DNA of 64,000 nucleotides from a bacterium. Lineage in GTDB: Bacteria; JAMCPX01. How positions within the stretch are numbered: the first letter of the stretch is position 1; the number at the start of each line of letters is the position of its first letter. The notes under the pieces are model-generated. The model was given only the letters and a program-made list of their open reading frames with translations, was not told the DNA's origin and ran no database searches. The stretch lies in contig JAJYLN010000001.1 of the NCBI GenBank assembly GCA_021787665.1, forward strand, positions 62,001 to 126,000, read 5' to 3'. A program made the position numbers and the translations under genes. Below, one piece after another: positions 1-9,299 of the stretch.

Positions 1-1494
1 ATGCTCTCCATGGCAGACTTCATCTTCTTCGCGATGCTCGTGTTCAGCAATATCATCACCTCCCTGTCGACCTACTACATGTCTGACGACATCACGCTGA
101 TGCTCAGTGCACCGGTCACGCTCGAGCAGTTCTTCTACGCCCGACTGATGCAGACCATTACCAAGAGCTCCTGGATGGTACTGTTGTTTGGCATGCCCAT
201 CTATCTTGCCTACGGGACCGTACTCGGCGGTGGTATCGGCTACTACGTCATTATGCTTACCGGCATCGTCGCCTTCATCTTCACGGCATCTGCGGCTGGC
301 ATCCTGTTCACCATCGTATCTGCGTACATCTTGCCCGCACGGCGCTTCAGGGAGCTGATGCTCTTTCTTTCCATCCTGTTTTTCATCGCGGTGTATGTGG
401 GCTTCAGGATGATGAGGCCGGAGCGATTCCTGGATCCGCAGAGGTTCGCGAACGTCATGGGCTACCTTTCGACGCTCAGGTCGTCCCAGTCCATTCTCCT
501 CCCGAGCACATGGCTGAGCTCATCGCTGATGTCGGCGATCTACCGCGCCTACGCACCGTCGCTCAGAGACCTGTTTCCGCTCGTCTCGACGGCGTTAGGG
601 CTCGTTTCCGCCGGCGTGTTCGCCACCTACCTCCTCTACCGGCCGGGCCTTACGAAGGCGCAGGAGTCGAAGAACGCACGGTTCAGCGACAAGGGCGTGA
701 TACACAGAATTACGGACGCTCTGAAGAGGAAGGAGACCCTGTTCGCGAACGCCGTGGTAAGGAAAGACATGCTGAGCTTCTTCAGGGACACCACGCAGTG
801 GTCACAGCTCCTGCTGATCGGCGCACTCATCCTCGTGTACGTCTACAACTTCACGGCTCTGCCGCTCAAGGAGATACCCCTGCCCACGATCTACCTGAAG
901 AACGCCGTAGCCTTCTTCAACCTTGGACTCGCGGCGTTCGTCATAACAGCGATATCCGCTCGATTTGCGTTTCCAGCCGTGAGCCTCGAGGGCCGGGCGA
1001 TGTGGCTCATCAAAGTATCGCCCAACGACCTCGCCGAACTGATCCGGGCTAAGATAGCCTATAACCTTTTGCCCCTCGTGATCATCGCCGCTGCGCTCGT
1101 GTTCTTTACCAACCGCGTACTCGGCGTATTCCCCTATATCATGTGGCTCTCCCTCTTTACGATCGTGCTGCTCACGGCGTCCATCACGAATTTTGGCGTC
1201 AGCTTCGGCACTATCTACCCCAGGTACCATTACGAAAACGTCGCCGAGATAGCGATGGGCTTCGGCGGGCTCGTGTTCATGATAACGAGCCTCGTTGCCA
1301 CCGGCGTCGTACTGCTCGTCCAAGCCGTACCGACCTACACTGTCATGAAGGCGCTCGCGTTCGGATCCAGTCTGACGTTCTACGACTATATCTGGGTCAT
1401 CATCTTGTATTTATTGTCCGTTTCTGTTATCATATACCCTGCACTATACGTACGGGACAGGGCTCTGGACGCCATAAAACGAACGGAAGGATAA
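1..1494 (+). CDS. ABC exporter permease subunit, 5' end cut by window
   Basis: Polytopic membrane protein of at least 497 residues resembling the permease of ABC-type exporters. Hydrophobic segments are spread over the whole length, for example around residues 5-25, 60-80, 85-112, 120-137, 188-212, 305-325, 355-372, 380-400, 415-440 and 462-485. A motif such as LMLSAPV after the first segment is typical of putative exporter permeases that lack their own ATPase. No Walker motifs are present, so the ATP-binding partner must be separate, presumably just upstream of the window. The frame is open from base 1, so the ATG there need not be the true start. The stop lies 4 bases before the next start, which suggests one operon. 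Substrate cannot be told. Confidence 0.7.
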   Translation: MLSMADFIFFAMLVFSNIITSLSTYYMSDDITLMLSAPVTLEQFFYARLMQTITKSSWMVLLFGMPIYLAYGTVLGGGIGYYVIMLTGIVAFIFTASAAGILFTIVSAYILPARRFRELMLFLSILFFIAVYVGFRMMRPERFLDPQRFANVMGYLSTLRSSQSILLPSTWLSSSLMSAIYRAYAPSLRDLFPLVSTALGLVSAGVFATYLLYRPGLTKAQESKNARFSDKGVIHRITDALKRKETLFANAVVRKDMLSFFRDTTQWSQLLLIGALILVYVYNFTALPLKEIPLPTIYLKNAVAFFNLGLAAFVITAISARFAFPAVSLEGRAMWLIKVSPNDLAELIRAKIAYNLLPLVIIAAALVFFTNRVLGVFPYIMWLSLFTIVLLTASITNFGVSFGTIYPRYHYENVAEIAMGFGGLVFMITSLVATGVVLLVQAVPTYTVMKALAFGSSLTFYDYIWVIILYLLSVSVIIYPALYVRDRALDAIKRTEG

Positions 1495-1498
1495 CGAT

Positions 1499-2488
1499 AT
1501 GAAAAAAACCATGGTCAGCGAACTGAAGGATGGCATGATAGTCGACAGCACTTTTCTCATCAAGTCAAAGACCTACGGAACGGGCAAGACCGGTAAAGAC
1601 TATCTGACCCTCATCGTGGGCGACAAATCCGGGGATATGGATGCCCGGGTATGGGACCATGCCAAAGATATAGACTCGATGATCGACGTGAGCAACATCG
1701 TCCAGATACGGGGCAGGGTGAACAACTACAAGGGAAAGCTGCAGATCTCCATAGATGAAATACGGTGGATAGACAAGACCGCGGTCGAGATGGCTGACTA
1801 TCTGATGACCGCTGCCCGGCCAGCGGACGAGATGCTCAACGAGCTCAAGATGTTGATGACGACCGTCGGAGACGAGTACCTGAAAGCGCTCGTGGACCTT
1901 TTCTTTGCAGATGAGCAGCTCGTGGCCGCGTTCAAGACGGCGAGCGCAGCGAAGTCCATCCATCACGCATACAGCGGCGGGCTGCTCGAGCATACGCTCA
2001 ACGTCGTTCGGCTGGCGGACATGATCGTGAGCGTGTACGACGGCGTGGACAGATCGTTGCTGCTGACGTCGGCGATGTTCCACGATATAGGCAAAATACG
2101 TGAGCTCGGGGGCGAATTCGCCACTGAGTATACCGGCGAAGGCAGGCTCATCGGCCACATCGTGATTGGGGCCGGTATGGTCGATGGCCTTGTCGCGCGG
2201 ATCAAGGGGTTCCCGGAGGAACTCTCCCTGCTGCTGAAGCACAGCATCCTGAGCCATCATGGTGAGCTGGAGTACGGATCGCCCAAGCGTCCTAAGACTA
2301 TCGAGGCTATCCTGATCCACTACATCGAGGACATGGACTCCAAGGTGGCCAGCATCAAGTCCCTGATCGAGAAGGAATCGAACGTGGAGAACGAATGGAC
2401 GAGCTATCACCCCTCGTACGACCGTTACTTTTACAAGAAGCACTACCTCCGCATGAGGGGATACGGGGGCAAGAAAGACAACGAGTGA
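1499..2488 (+). CDS. YhaM-like 3'-5' exoribonuclease (OB fold plus HD domain)
   Basis: A 329-residue protein with an N-terminal OB-fold nucleic-acid-binding region (about residues 10-90, with GDKSGDMDARVWD) followed by a metal-dependent HD phosphohydrolase domain (about 150-310). The HD signature is visible as HHAYSGGLLEHT and then MFHDIGKI, with later histidines in LSHHGELE. This order and length match the YhaM/CBF1 family, which trims RNA or single-stranded DNA from the 3' end using divalent metals. An AAGGA sequence precedes the ATG. It sits tightly between the ABC permease and a CCA-type nucleotidyltransferase, also an RNA 3'-end enzyme, so a shared RNA-processing role is plausible but is inference. 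Confidence 0.85.
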   Translation: MKKTMVSELKDGMIVDSTFLIKSKTYGTGKTGKDYLTLIVGDKSGDMDARVWDHAKDIDSMIDVSNIVQIRGRVNNYKGKLQISIDEIRWIDKTAVEMADYLMTAARPADEMLNELKMLMTTVGDEYLKALVDLFFADEQLVAAFKTASAAKSIHHAYSGGLLEHTLNVVRLADMIVSVYDGVDRSLLLTSAMFHDIGKIRELGGEFATEYTGEGRLIGHIVIGAGMVDGLVARIKGFPEELSLLLKHSILSHHGELEYGSPKRPKTIEAILIHYIEDMDSKVASIKSLIEKESNVENEWTSYHPSYDRYFYKKHYLRMRGYGGKKDNE

Positions 2489-2507
2489 GGGAACGACGGA
2501 GTGCTCA

Positions 2508-3836
2508 TTCCATGACCCTGTCTTCGATGGCTATGTCGATCTCGTCTCCTCGATAGCGAGGGAGAAAGGCGTAGAGCTCCTCGTCGTCGGAGGAGCGCCC
2601 CGCGAGCTGCTGCTGCACCGCAGGCCCAAGGACATCGACTTCGTCGTGATCAAAGGCAGCGCGCTGGCGGTTCCGCTCAGCCTCCACGAGTCATACGGTT
2701 TCTTCTATCCGGTGCTGTTCGATAAGTTCGGCACCTACAGAACCGGGATCCGGGGAGGAAAGGGGATCGAGATGGAGTTCATACCCATGCGGGGCAGGAC
2801 CCTACCCGAAGACCTTGCACTGAGGGACTTTACGATAAACACCCTGACGATGCGACCGACAGGTCCTTCCACCTTCGAGATCACAGACACGCTCGGCAGC
2901 GCACTTACAGACATCGGGAAACGTATCATCCGTACGCCTATCGATCCCTGGAAGACGATAAGCGACGACCCGCTGAGGAGCATGCGTGCCGTACGGTTTT
3001 CCTGTACGCTCAGTATGGAAATCGAGCTGCCGCTTGGGGAGACCGTCAGGAAACTGTCGTCCCTGCTGAACCACGTCGCGCCGGAGAGGGTGCGGGACGA
3101 GCTGTTCGTCGTGCTTCTGTCCGATGTCCCGTCAAAGGGGCTTAAGCTGATGCGGGAACTCGGCCTTCTCGAGGTCGTCATGCCGGAGATACTTCCCATG
3201 ATAGGGTTCGACCAGCGCTCTCCGTACCATAAGGACGAGCTGTTCACGCACAGCCTTACCGTGATGGACAGGACACACCCCTCCCTTGAGACACGACTTG
3301 CGGCGCTTTTCCACGATGCGGGGAAGCCCCAATCGATGCAGTCATCCCCCGGCAAGGTCTCGTACTACGGGCACCAGGACGTCAGTGCCGCACTTTTCGG
3401 GTCGTTCGCCGGCAGATTGAAGCTCCCGCGCTCTGTCACGGAAACCGCCGGAGCCCTGATACGGAGGCATATGGTCAATTATGCGCCGGCATGGAAAGAC
3501 TCCACGATCAGAAAGTTCATACGGAATAACGGCGCCATCCTCGATCAGCTCATGGACCTCTACGCTGCCGATGCAGGATCGCTCGCGGACCCGACTGGAC
3601 CGCTGAACATGGTCGAGGAGCTCGCGGGCAGGATCCAGCAACAGCATGTGGAGGAGATAAGCAATATCGAGTCCCCGTTGGACGGGAACGCGATACAAAG
3701 GCTCCTCGGCATTGCGCCAGGCCCGAAGATAGGCGAGATAAAGCGGGCCATCATTGATGCGATACTCGAGGGCGTCCTTGAACCGACACAGCCCGCAACA
3801 GAGGCGTTCGTGAGAAACAAGTTCGCGAAGGGTTGA
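2508..3836 (+). CDS. tRNA nucleotidyltransferase / poly(A) polymerase family protein with HD domain; start codon unclear
   Basis: Class II CCA-adding-type nucleotidyltransferase. Its catalytic head begins with VVGGAPRELLLH and KDIDFVV, the conserved GG and DxD metal-binding motifs. An RNA-binding neck follows (around MRAVRFSC), then an HD-type phosphohydrolase domain (HSLTVMDRTHPS, then LFHDAGKP). The first ordinary start codon in frame is GTG 2646, but that would remove both catalytic motifs, which are encoded in frame just upstream. Between the in-frame stop at 2454 and 2646 there is no ATG, GTG or TTG. An unusual start (ATA 2553), or a single-base error downstream of GTG 2485 or ATG 2512, must be assumed. 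The start given here is only where family-like coding sequence begins. Function: CCA addition or repair of tRNA 3' ends, or poly(A) addition. Confidence 0.8.
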   Translation, partial: FHDPVFDGYVDLVSSIAREKGVELLVVGGAPRELLLHRRPKDIDFVVIKGSALAVPLSLHESYGFFYPVLFDKFGTYRTGIRGGKGIEMEFIPMRGRTLPEDLALRDFTINTLTMRPTGPSTFEITDTLGSALTDIGKRIIRTPIDPWKTISDDPLRSMRAVRFSCTLSMEIELPLGETVRKLSSLLNHVAPERVRDELFVVLLSDVPSKGLKLMRELGLLEVVMPEILPMIGFDQRSPYHKDELFTHSLTVMDRTHPSLETRLAALFHDAGKPQSMQSSPGKVSYYGHQDVSAALFGSFAGRLKLPRSVTETAGALIRRHMVNYAPAWKDSTIRKFIRNNGAILDQLMDLYAADAGSLADPTGPLNMVEELAGRIQQQHVEEISNIESPLDGNAIQRLLGIAPGPKIGEIKRAIIDAILEGVLEPTQPATEAFVRNKFAKG

Positions 3837-3932
3837 CCGGACCTATGCCCGCCCTTGTTCGGTGCACGCATCTATGCTCGGTTGTGCTTTCGCGGGAACG
3901 GTGGTATAGAGAAGAAAGGGGGTAACACAAAA

Positions 3933-4478
3933 ATGTATTTTGAACATTCGATCAAGACTGAAGTGCCTGTCAAGGTCGTGTACGAGACGCTGAGGGACAA
4001 CCTCGATGACCTGGTCGACTACATACCGAACATCAGCAAGATAGAGGTGCTCGAGCGAAAAAAGAACAAAGAGGGTATCAGCATACTCAATAAGTGGTAT
4101 GCCAAGTACCAGATACCGGCACTCGTGGAGAAGCTCATCAAGATCCACGAAATCGCATGGCTCGACAGGGCACAATGGGCAAGCGACAGCTACACCTGCG
4201 AATGGAGCATCGAGCCCCTGGTGTTTCAGCAGTATGCCGATGTGCATGGCAAGAATACCTACACCACGGACGGAAAGTACTCGACGGTAAAGATTACCGG
4301 CGACATCACTATAGACGTCAGCAAGCACCCCCTCGTCCCTTCCCTCCTGAAGAACAGGGTCAACAACGAGATATCCAGGATAACGCTCGCCCTTATAAAG
4401 CCAAACTTCACCAAGCTCATCAAAGGGCTCGAGGAGTACCTGAAGACAGAAAAGCGCAAGGGCAGATCCAGCCGATAA
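3933..4478 (+). CDS. SRPBCC (START-like) ligand-binding domain protein
   Basis: A 181-residue protein matching the SRPBCC/polyketide cyclase-like helix-grip fold by general pattern: an initial strand (YFEHSIKTEVP), helical DDLVDYIPNISK, alternating beta strands and a long C-terminal helix (LIKGLEEYLKTEK). The start is placed at ATG 3933, preceded by AAAGGGGGT, rather than ATG 3855, which would add 26 residues unlike the family. No catalytic motif is visible. The domain often binds hydrophobic ligands or lipids. The next gene, 60 bases on, is an RND/MMPL exporter of a class often linked to lipids, so carrying a hydrophobic substrate is a reasonable inference only. Confidence 0.6.
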   Translation: MYFEHSIKTEVPVKVVYETLRDNLDDLVDYIPNISKIEVLERKKNKEGISILNKWYAKYQIPALVEKLIKIHEIAWLDRAQWASDSYTCEWSIEPLVFQQYADVHGKNTYTTDGKYSTVKITGDITIDVSKHPLVPSLLKNRVNNEISRITLALIKPNFTKLIKGLEEYLKTEKRKGRSSR

Positions 4479-4538
4479 GAACCGCCCCTCCATCTTCGCT
4501 TGCATTCTGATGGACGATCATCTATATGCAAGGACATT

Positions 4539-6800
4539 ATGAAAAAATTGGTTGAGTTCTCTATCCGTTACCCGTGGCGGGTAATCCTGCTCGTTGCCCT
4601 GCTCACGGCCATCACTGGCTATTTCGCGATAGGCGTCCCGGTACAGGACGACATCATGAAGACGCTCCCTGCGCATGACCCGCAGGTAAAGTTCTTCAAC
4701 GACATGGGGAAGAAGTTCGGCGGCACGGACTACTTCCTCGTCGTTATGGAAGGGCCGGACGTGTTCAGCCACGCCAGCCTCGGGAAGCTCAGGGCGATCA
4801 CCAACAGACTCAAGTCCCTGCCGGAACTGAACCGGGTTGAAAGCCTGACTGACGTCGAGGCCATACATGCGAAGCATGGCGAACTCGCTATAGCGAAGTT
4901 CATACGAACGATACCGAGCAACAAGCAGGCATTGGACAAACTGAAGCGGAAGGCAGAGTCGGACAGCTTGTACTCGGGCAATCTGATATCCCCGAACGGC
5001 AAGGCACTTGCCATCGTGTGCCAGATAAAGAAAGACGCGAAGCCGCAGAAGCTCGTCGATACGATCCACCGGATACTCAAGCCGTACGAGGGGCCGGAAA
5101 ACATCTATATCATCGGGGTGCCGGTCGACAACGATATCATAACAAAGGCCGTGCACGCAGACCTGCGGAGGCTCCTGCCCCTCGCGATACTCGTCAACAT
5201 CGTCATCATGTTCATCCTGTTCCGCAACTTTGTCAGCGTGATCCTCAGGCTCACTCCTGCTCTGGTTGCCATCGTGTTCACCGTGGGACTCATGGGCATA
5301 ACACATACGCCGTTCACCATGCTATCGGTCGGCATGCCCACGCTGCTCATCGCCCTGGGCAGCATCTATAGCATCCACATCATGACCCGATACTACCAGC
5401 TTCTCAGGGACACGAAGAGCAACGAAAAAGCGCTCAGGGGAATGATAGCTGAACTCGGGAGCCCCATGCTTTTCATCGGACTCATAACGTCCATCGGCTT
5501 TTTCGCCAATGTCTCGTCGACGATCGTACAGGTGAAGCAGGCGGGCACGTTCGCAGGCCTGGGCATACTGTTCTCGATGTTCATATCCGTGACCCTCGTC
5601 CCTGCGCTGCTGACCCTGATCCACAGGGGCAGAGAAGAGCGGATCGCCGGCCGCATGATCGGTTTCGACCATCTCCTCGAGAGGCTCTCCGGATGGGTGC
5701 AGAGGCACAGCTACGTCGTCCTGACAGTGGGCGTGGGGCTCGCGGTCCTTGCCATCTACCGGATAAGGACTATCAACACGGAGACGGACATTACAAAGTT
5801 CTTCAAGGCGGATTCTGAGGTGAGAAAGACCTCCAACAAGGCGGTAAAGAACTTCGGTGGCATATTCATACTCCAGATACTCGTGAACGGCGATATCGAG
5901 TCACCGGCTGTCATGAGAAAGATGGTCGAGGTCGAGGACGCCCTGAAGACGGTGCAGGGCATCAGCCAGCCCTTCAGCATAGCGGACCTTATCGAGAAGA
6001 TGAACCAAGTCATGCACAATAACGAACCCTCCTACCACAAGGTGCCGGGCTCCGGGAACGCTATCGCCCAGTACCTGCTGCTCTACTCCATGTCGGACCA
6101 GAAGATGCTCGACACGCTCATCACACCGGACTCGAAACAGGCGGTCATCCAGGCGAGGATAGGGAAGTTCGGCTACCACGAGATCGAGGGTATCGTTGCG
6201 CAGGTCAAGGCCAAGATTAAGCCCCTGGAATCGAAGAACTTGCACTTCACCCTGACGGGCTCCCCCATGCTCATGCTGACGATCAACAAGCACCTGATTG
6301 AAAACCAGGAGACGAGCCTCTACCTGTCGATCATCGCGGTCTTCCTCCTGCTGTCCATCGTGTTTCGATCACTCGTGGGAGGGCTCATTACTCTCGCGCC
6401 GCTTCTGATAAAGGTCGCCTACAACTACGGCATCATGGAACTGTTCCATATACCCCTGAACGTCGCGACCGGACTCATCGCGAGCATGACGATAGGCGTG
6501 GGCGTGGACTATATTATCCACTTCGTAATGGGCTTCAGAATGCGGTTCAGACAGGGCGAGGACGGCTCCATTGAGAAGGCAATGAAAGAGGCGACTGTGA
6601 TCACAGGCAGATCGATCCTAAACAGCGCCGTCGTACTCGTCGGGGACTTCTCGGTGCTTACGATCTCCAGCTTCCTTCCGATGATCTATTTTGGCATCCT
6701 CTCCGCGAGCATGGTGCTGTACAGCTCCATCGTCTCAATCACCGTGTTTCCGGCACTGCTCCTCGTGGCACACCGGCACCTCAAATGGCTGCATACATAA
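4539..6800 (+). CDS. RND superfamily exporter with two MMPL domains (HAE3/HpnN-like)
   Basis: A 753-residue inner-membrane protein with duplicated RND architecture: TM1 at residues 14-34, a large periplasmic loop, a cluster of membrane helices around 220-360, TM7 near 395, a second periplasmic loop, then a helix cluster near 605-750. The second half contains GVGVDYIIH, the characteristic acidic TM segment of MMPL proteins. Its length is closer to the HAE3/HpnN group than to 1,000-residue AcrB-type pumps. ATG 4539, behind AAGGA, is preferred over 4500. It lies downstream of the SRPBCC gene and ends 12 bases from a convergent radical SAM gene. No adaptor or outer-membrane channel gene is nearby. 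Substrate unknown; hydrophobic lipid is a guess. Confidence 0.8.
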   Translation: MKKLVEFSIRYPWRVILLVALLTAITGYFAIGVPVQDDIMKTLPAHDPQVKFFNDMGKKFGGTDYFLVVMEGPDVFSHASLGKLRAITNRLKSLPELNRVESLTDVEAIHAKHGELAIAKFIRTIPSNKQALDKLKRKAESDSLYSGNLISPNGKALAIVCQIKKDAKPQKLVDTIHRILKPYEGPENIYIIGVPVDNDIITKAVHADLRRLLPLAILVNIVIMFILFRNFVSVILRLTPALVAIVFTVGLMGITHTPFTMLSVGMPTLLIALGSIYSIHIMTRYYQLLRDTKSNEKALRGMIAELGSPMLFIGLITSIGFFANVSSTIVQVKQAGTFAGLGILFSMFISVTLVPALLTLIHRGREERIAGRMIGFDHLLERLSGWVQRHSYVVLTVGVGLAVLAIYRIRTINTETDITKFFKADSEVRKTSNKAVKNFGGIFILQILVNGDIESPAVMRKMVEVEDALKTVQGISQPFSIADLIEKMNQVMHNNEPSYHKVPGSGNAIAQYLLLYSMSDQKMLDTLITPDSKQAVIQARIGKFGYHEIEGIVAQVKAKIKPLESKNLHFTLTGSPMLMLTINKHLIENQETSLYLSIIAVFLLLSIVFRSLVGGLITLAPLLIKVAYNYGIMELFHIPLNVATGLIASMTIGVGVDYIIHFVMGFRMRFRQGEDGSIEKAMKEATVITGRSILNSAVVLVGDFSVLTISSFLPMIYFGILSASMVLYSSIVSITVFPALLLVAHRHLKWLHT

Positions 6801-6812
6801 GGGCCTGCTGTA

Positions 6813-8342
6813 CTACTTATCGTACCAGTCCGGTTTTACAAGCCCGGTGATCTCCCGGGGGTTGATCCACCTGAATTTGGAGATGAACCTCGACCAGAGG
6901 ACCTTCACGAGCACCAGAAACCACCAAATATACATCCTCCTCTTATACGGATAGCGAGAGAACAGACCCCGGACAAGCCAACCGATGTTGACGAACTCCC
7001 TGTTGAGCTCAATCACGAGTTCCTCGATCCTCTCCCGCGAGAGATGGCGGGACGGCATAACCGGCGTGAGCCAGTCGAACTTTGAAAAGTCCTTTATCTC
7101 GAGCAGCCCTTTCCCGATAACCTCGTTATAGAGCCGTGTGCCGGGTACGGGCGTCAGGGGATGAAACGCAGGGTAGTCCGGCTTTAGCCTCTTCGCGAAT
7201 TCGAGCTGCGCACGCATAGACTGTTCCGTCTCGTCGTACACCCCCACGATGAAGGTCGCCTGTAGAAAGACCGAGGGGTACTTCTTCCTCAGGATGTCGA
7301 AGGCCTTCACCGCTGTGTCCTCTGTATAGAACGGCTTTCCGAACTGCTTCAGCTCGTTGTTCTCTGCCCTCTCCACACCGATGCACACGTGCGACATTCC
7401 CGACCTCACCAGCTTCTCCAGTACGCCGAGCTTCTCGTCTCGCAGCAACAGGTCGGCCCGCATGAAGGCGAACCAGTTGATCTTCAGGCCCTGCTTTATC
7501 AGCTCGTCCGCAAACCGGTCTTCCCATTTCGGGTCTATGTTCCACGAGTCGTCCACAAACACGAGTGCTCTCTTGCGGTACCGATGATAGAGCTCGAGTA
7601 TCTCTTCGATAGTCCGATCGACGCTCTTCGTCCTCCATCTCGGCTTGAGGTTCTCGTTGTCTCCCCTACCGATCCGATCCGCCATCTGTGTCCACCACAC
7701 ACAAAAGCTGCAGTTGCTCGTACATCCCCTGCTGTGATGGATCGTCGTTCCGCCCGGCGAGAACAAGTACCTGCTGTTGCCGTAACTGCCCATCGGAACC
7801 AAGTCGTACGCCGGCATGGGCAGGGTGTTCAGGTCGGCTATGAGCTGCCTCGCCGGCGTGACCACGATCGTACCCTCTCTCTTGAAAGCAAGGCCGTCTA
7901 TCGATTCGAATCCGTCCCTGCCAGCAGCCAGCGCACCGACGAGTTCGACAATCGTCTGCTCGCCTTCGCCTCGCACGATAAAATCGATATCATGGCTGCC
8001 GTTGAGATAGTACTCGTAGAGGTTCGTGAAATGGGCCCCGCCGGCGATTACCACGATCGCGGGGTCAATACCTTTCACGAGATCGATCAGCTTCTCGGAC
8101 TCGTACGCATAAAGGGCGTGACTCTCCCCGATACCGACGATATCAGGCCGCTCGGTCCTGATCGTATCCGCGAGCGTTCTCCACCCCATCTTCATGGGCA
8201 TGGCGTCGATGATCCTGACATCGTGCCCGGCCTGCCGCAGCACGGCGCCGAGATACACCAGGGACTGCGGCAGCAGAAAGTTGTCGTACTCATTTATGAA
8301 TGGCCAATAAAATTTGGGCGGATTAACGAGAAAGATCTTCAT
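6813..8342 (-). CDS. B12-binding domain radical SAM protein
   Basis: A 509-residue protein. Residues 1-140 form a cobalamin-binding Rossmann-like domain (ILVNPP-like start KIFLVNPP, then VGIGESHALY and VIAGGAHF). A radical SAM core follows, with the iron-sulfur motif CTSNCSFC near residue 208. The C-terminal part is amphipathic and basic, with a segment rich in R, Y and W (IYIWWFLVLVKVLW) that may associate with membrane. Such enzymes methylate or rearrange lipids, antibiotics or cofactors. Its ATG overlaps the TGA of the upstream methyltransferase by 4 bases, so the two are translationally coupled and probably act on one substrate. The exact reaction cannot be read from sequence. Confidence 0.85.
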   Translation of the reverse strand: MKIFLVNPPKFYWPFINEYDNFLLPQSLVYLGAVLRQAGHDVRIIDAMPMKMGWRTLADTIRTERPDIVGIGESHALYAYESEKLIDLVKGIDPAIVVIAGGAHFTNLYEYYLNGSHDIDFIVRGEGEQTIVELVGALAAGRDGFESIDGLAFKREGTIVVTPARQLIADLNTLPMPAYDLVPMGSYGNSRYLFSPGGTTIHHSRGCTSNCSFCVWWTQMADRIGRGDNENLKPRWRTKSVDRTIEEILELYHRYRKRALVFVDDSWNIDPKWEDRFADELIKQGLKINWFAFMRADLLLRDEKLGVLEKLVRSGMSHVCIGVERAENNELKQFGKPFYTEDTAVKAFDILRKKYPSVFLQATFIVGVYDETEQSMRAQLEFAKRLKPDYPAFHPLTPVPGTRLYNEVIGKGLLEIKDFSKFDWLTPVMPSRHLSRERIEELVIELNREFVNIGWLVRGLFSRYPYKRRMYIWWFLVLVKVLWSRFISKFRWINPREITGLVKPDWYDK

Positions 8343-9253
8343 TTCCTGACGATACCCAGCCAGCTCCTCGCGAGGGGATGGAACACCCTGGATGCGTTGT
8401 ACCTGACGTCAAGGGCCATGACACGCTTTCTGTAATCCGCAGACTTGAGTGCATGGATGTCCATCAGCCCGTCGAACGGCCCCTCCGGCACATAGTGCGT
8501 GCCCTGCACGGTGATTACCTCTGCCCCGCTGCTTTCGAGCAAGTCCCTGAATCCCCTCTCGGTATAGTACCTCGTAAATACGCTGTGCTCCACTTGCAAG
8601 ACGCCTGTCTTCAGGACGGTGGCTACCTTCTCCTCCGGTATCTGCTCGTCAGCGAGCACCGCCCCGTAAAGCCCTTCCACGGACACGAATACGGGCCCCC
8701 CTTTTTTCGTCACTCTGATAAGCTCCTTCAGGGCCTTCAGCGGGTCTGTCACGTAGCACACCGCCTCGATAGCAACGGTAGCATCGAAGGTGTCGTTCCT
8801 GAAGATAGTACCCATGTCCTCTATCGAAGACAGGTAGAGCGATGCACCCTGTATGCCCCTGCCGACGATATGCCGCAGCGCCGTCTTAAGGGAGGTCGCG
8901 GATAGGTCCACCAGGGACACCTCATGGCCCCTTCTCCCCAGCTCAATCCCGAACCTGCCTACCCCACTGCCGGCATCGAGCACCCGTGCTCTTGCCGGGA
9001 GCTTCCTGAGGGAGTCTTCCATGTAGTGCAGATAGATGTCCCTCTCAAGCATCTTGAGGTGATGCAGCTCAGAGCGTGGTGCCATGATGTCGAACAGCAG
9101 CGGATACCTATTCCACTCGAGCTCCCAGCCTACGAGGTTGTTCATACCAGGATCTTTCGTGCATACCCTCTTTATATCGTTCAGGGATTTATAGACGGAA
9201 AGAAGGGCCCTATCGCTCCCGTTTCTACAAATTGTTACTTTCGATGTTGACAT
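8339..9253 (-). CDS. Class I SAM-dependent methyltransferase
   Basis: A 304-residue protein with a Rossmann methyltransferase core. Motif I is VLDAGSGVGRFGIELG near residue 90, followed by VSLVDLSATSL, SIEDMGTI and FDATVAIEAVCYV. A downstream KGGPVFVSVEG block matches the post-motif III region of small-molecule methyltransferases. ATG 9253 is chosen because the region upstream (to 9589) has no methyltransferase-like sequence and runs antisense to ubiX. A promoter-like pair lies just before it. It is coupled by a 4-base overlap to the B12 radical SAM gene. The acceptor substrate is unknown. Confidence 0.75.
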   Translation of the reverse strand: MSTSKVTICRNGSDRALLSVYKSLNDIKRVCTKDPGMNNLVGWELEWNRYPLLFDIMAPRSELHHLKMLERDIYLHYMEDSLRKLPARARVLDAGSGVGRFGIELGRRGHEVSLVDLSATSLKTALRHIVGRGIQGASLYLSSIEDMGTIFRNDTFDATVAIEAVCYVTDPLKALKELIRVTKKGGPVFVSVEGLYGAVLADEQIPEEKVATVLKTGVLQVEHSVFTRYYTERGFRDLLESSGAEVITVQGTHYVPEGPFDGLMDIHALKSADYRKRVMALDVRYNASRVFHPLARSWLGIVRK

Positions 9254-9265
9254 TTCTTCGTCTGT

Positions 9266-9294
9266 TTTATACCCTTTTTTCTTGAAGGAGGCAA
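9266..9294 (-). promoter_or_regulatory. Candidate sigma70-type promoter for the methyltransferase/radical SAM pair
   Basis: On the minus strand TTGCCT (9294-9289) and TATAAA (9271-9266) are separated by 17 bases, close to the sigma70 consensus and only about a dozen bases before the ATG at 9253, giving a very short leader. The -35 element overlaps the ribosome-binding site of the divergent ubiX transcript, so the two directions probably interfere. Based on sequence pattern only. Confidence 0.4.
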
Positions 9295-9299
9295 TAGGT

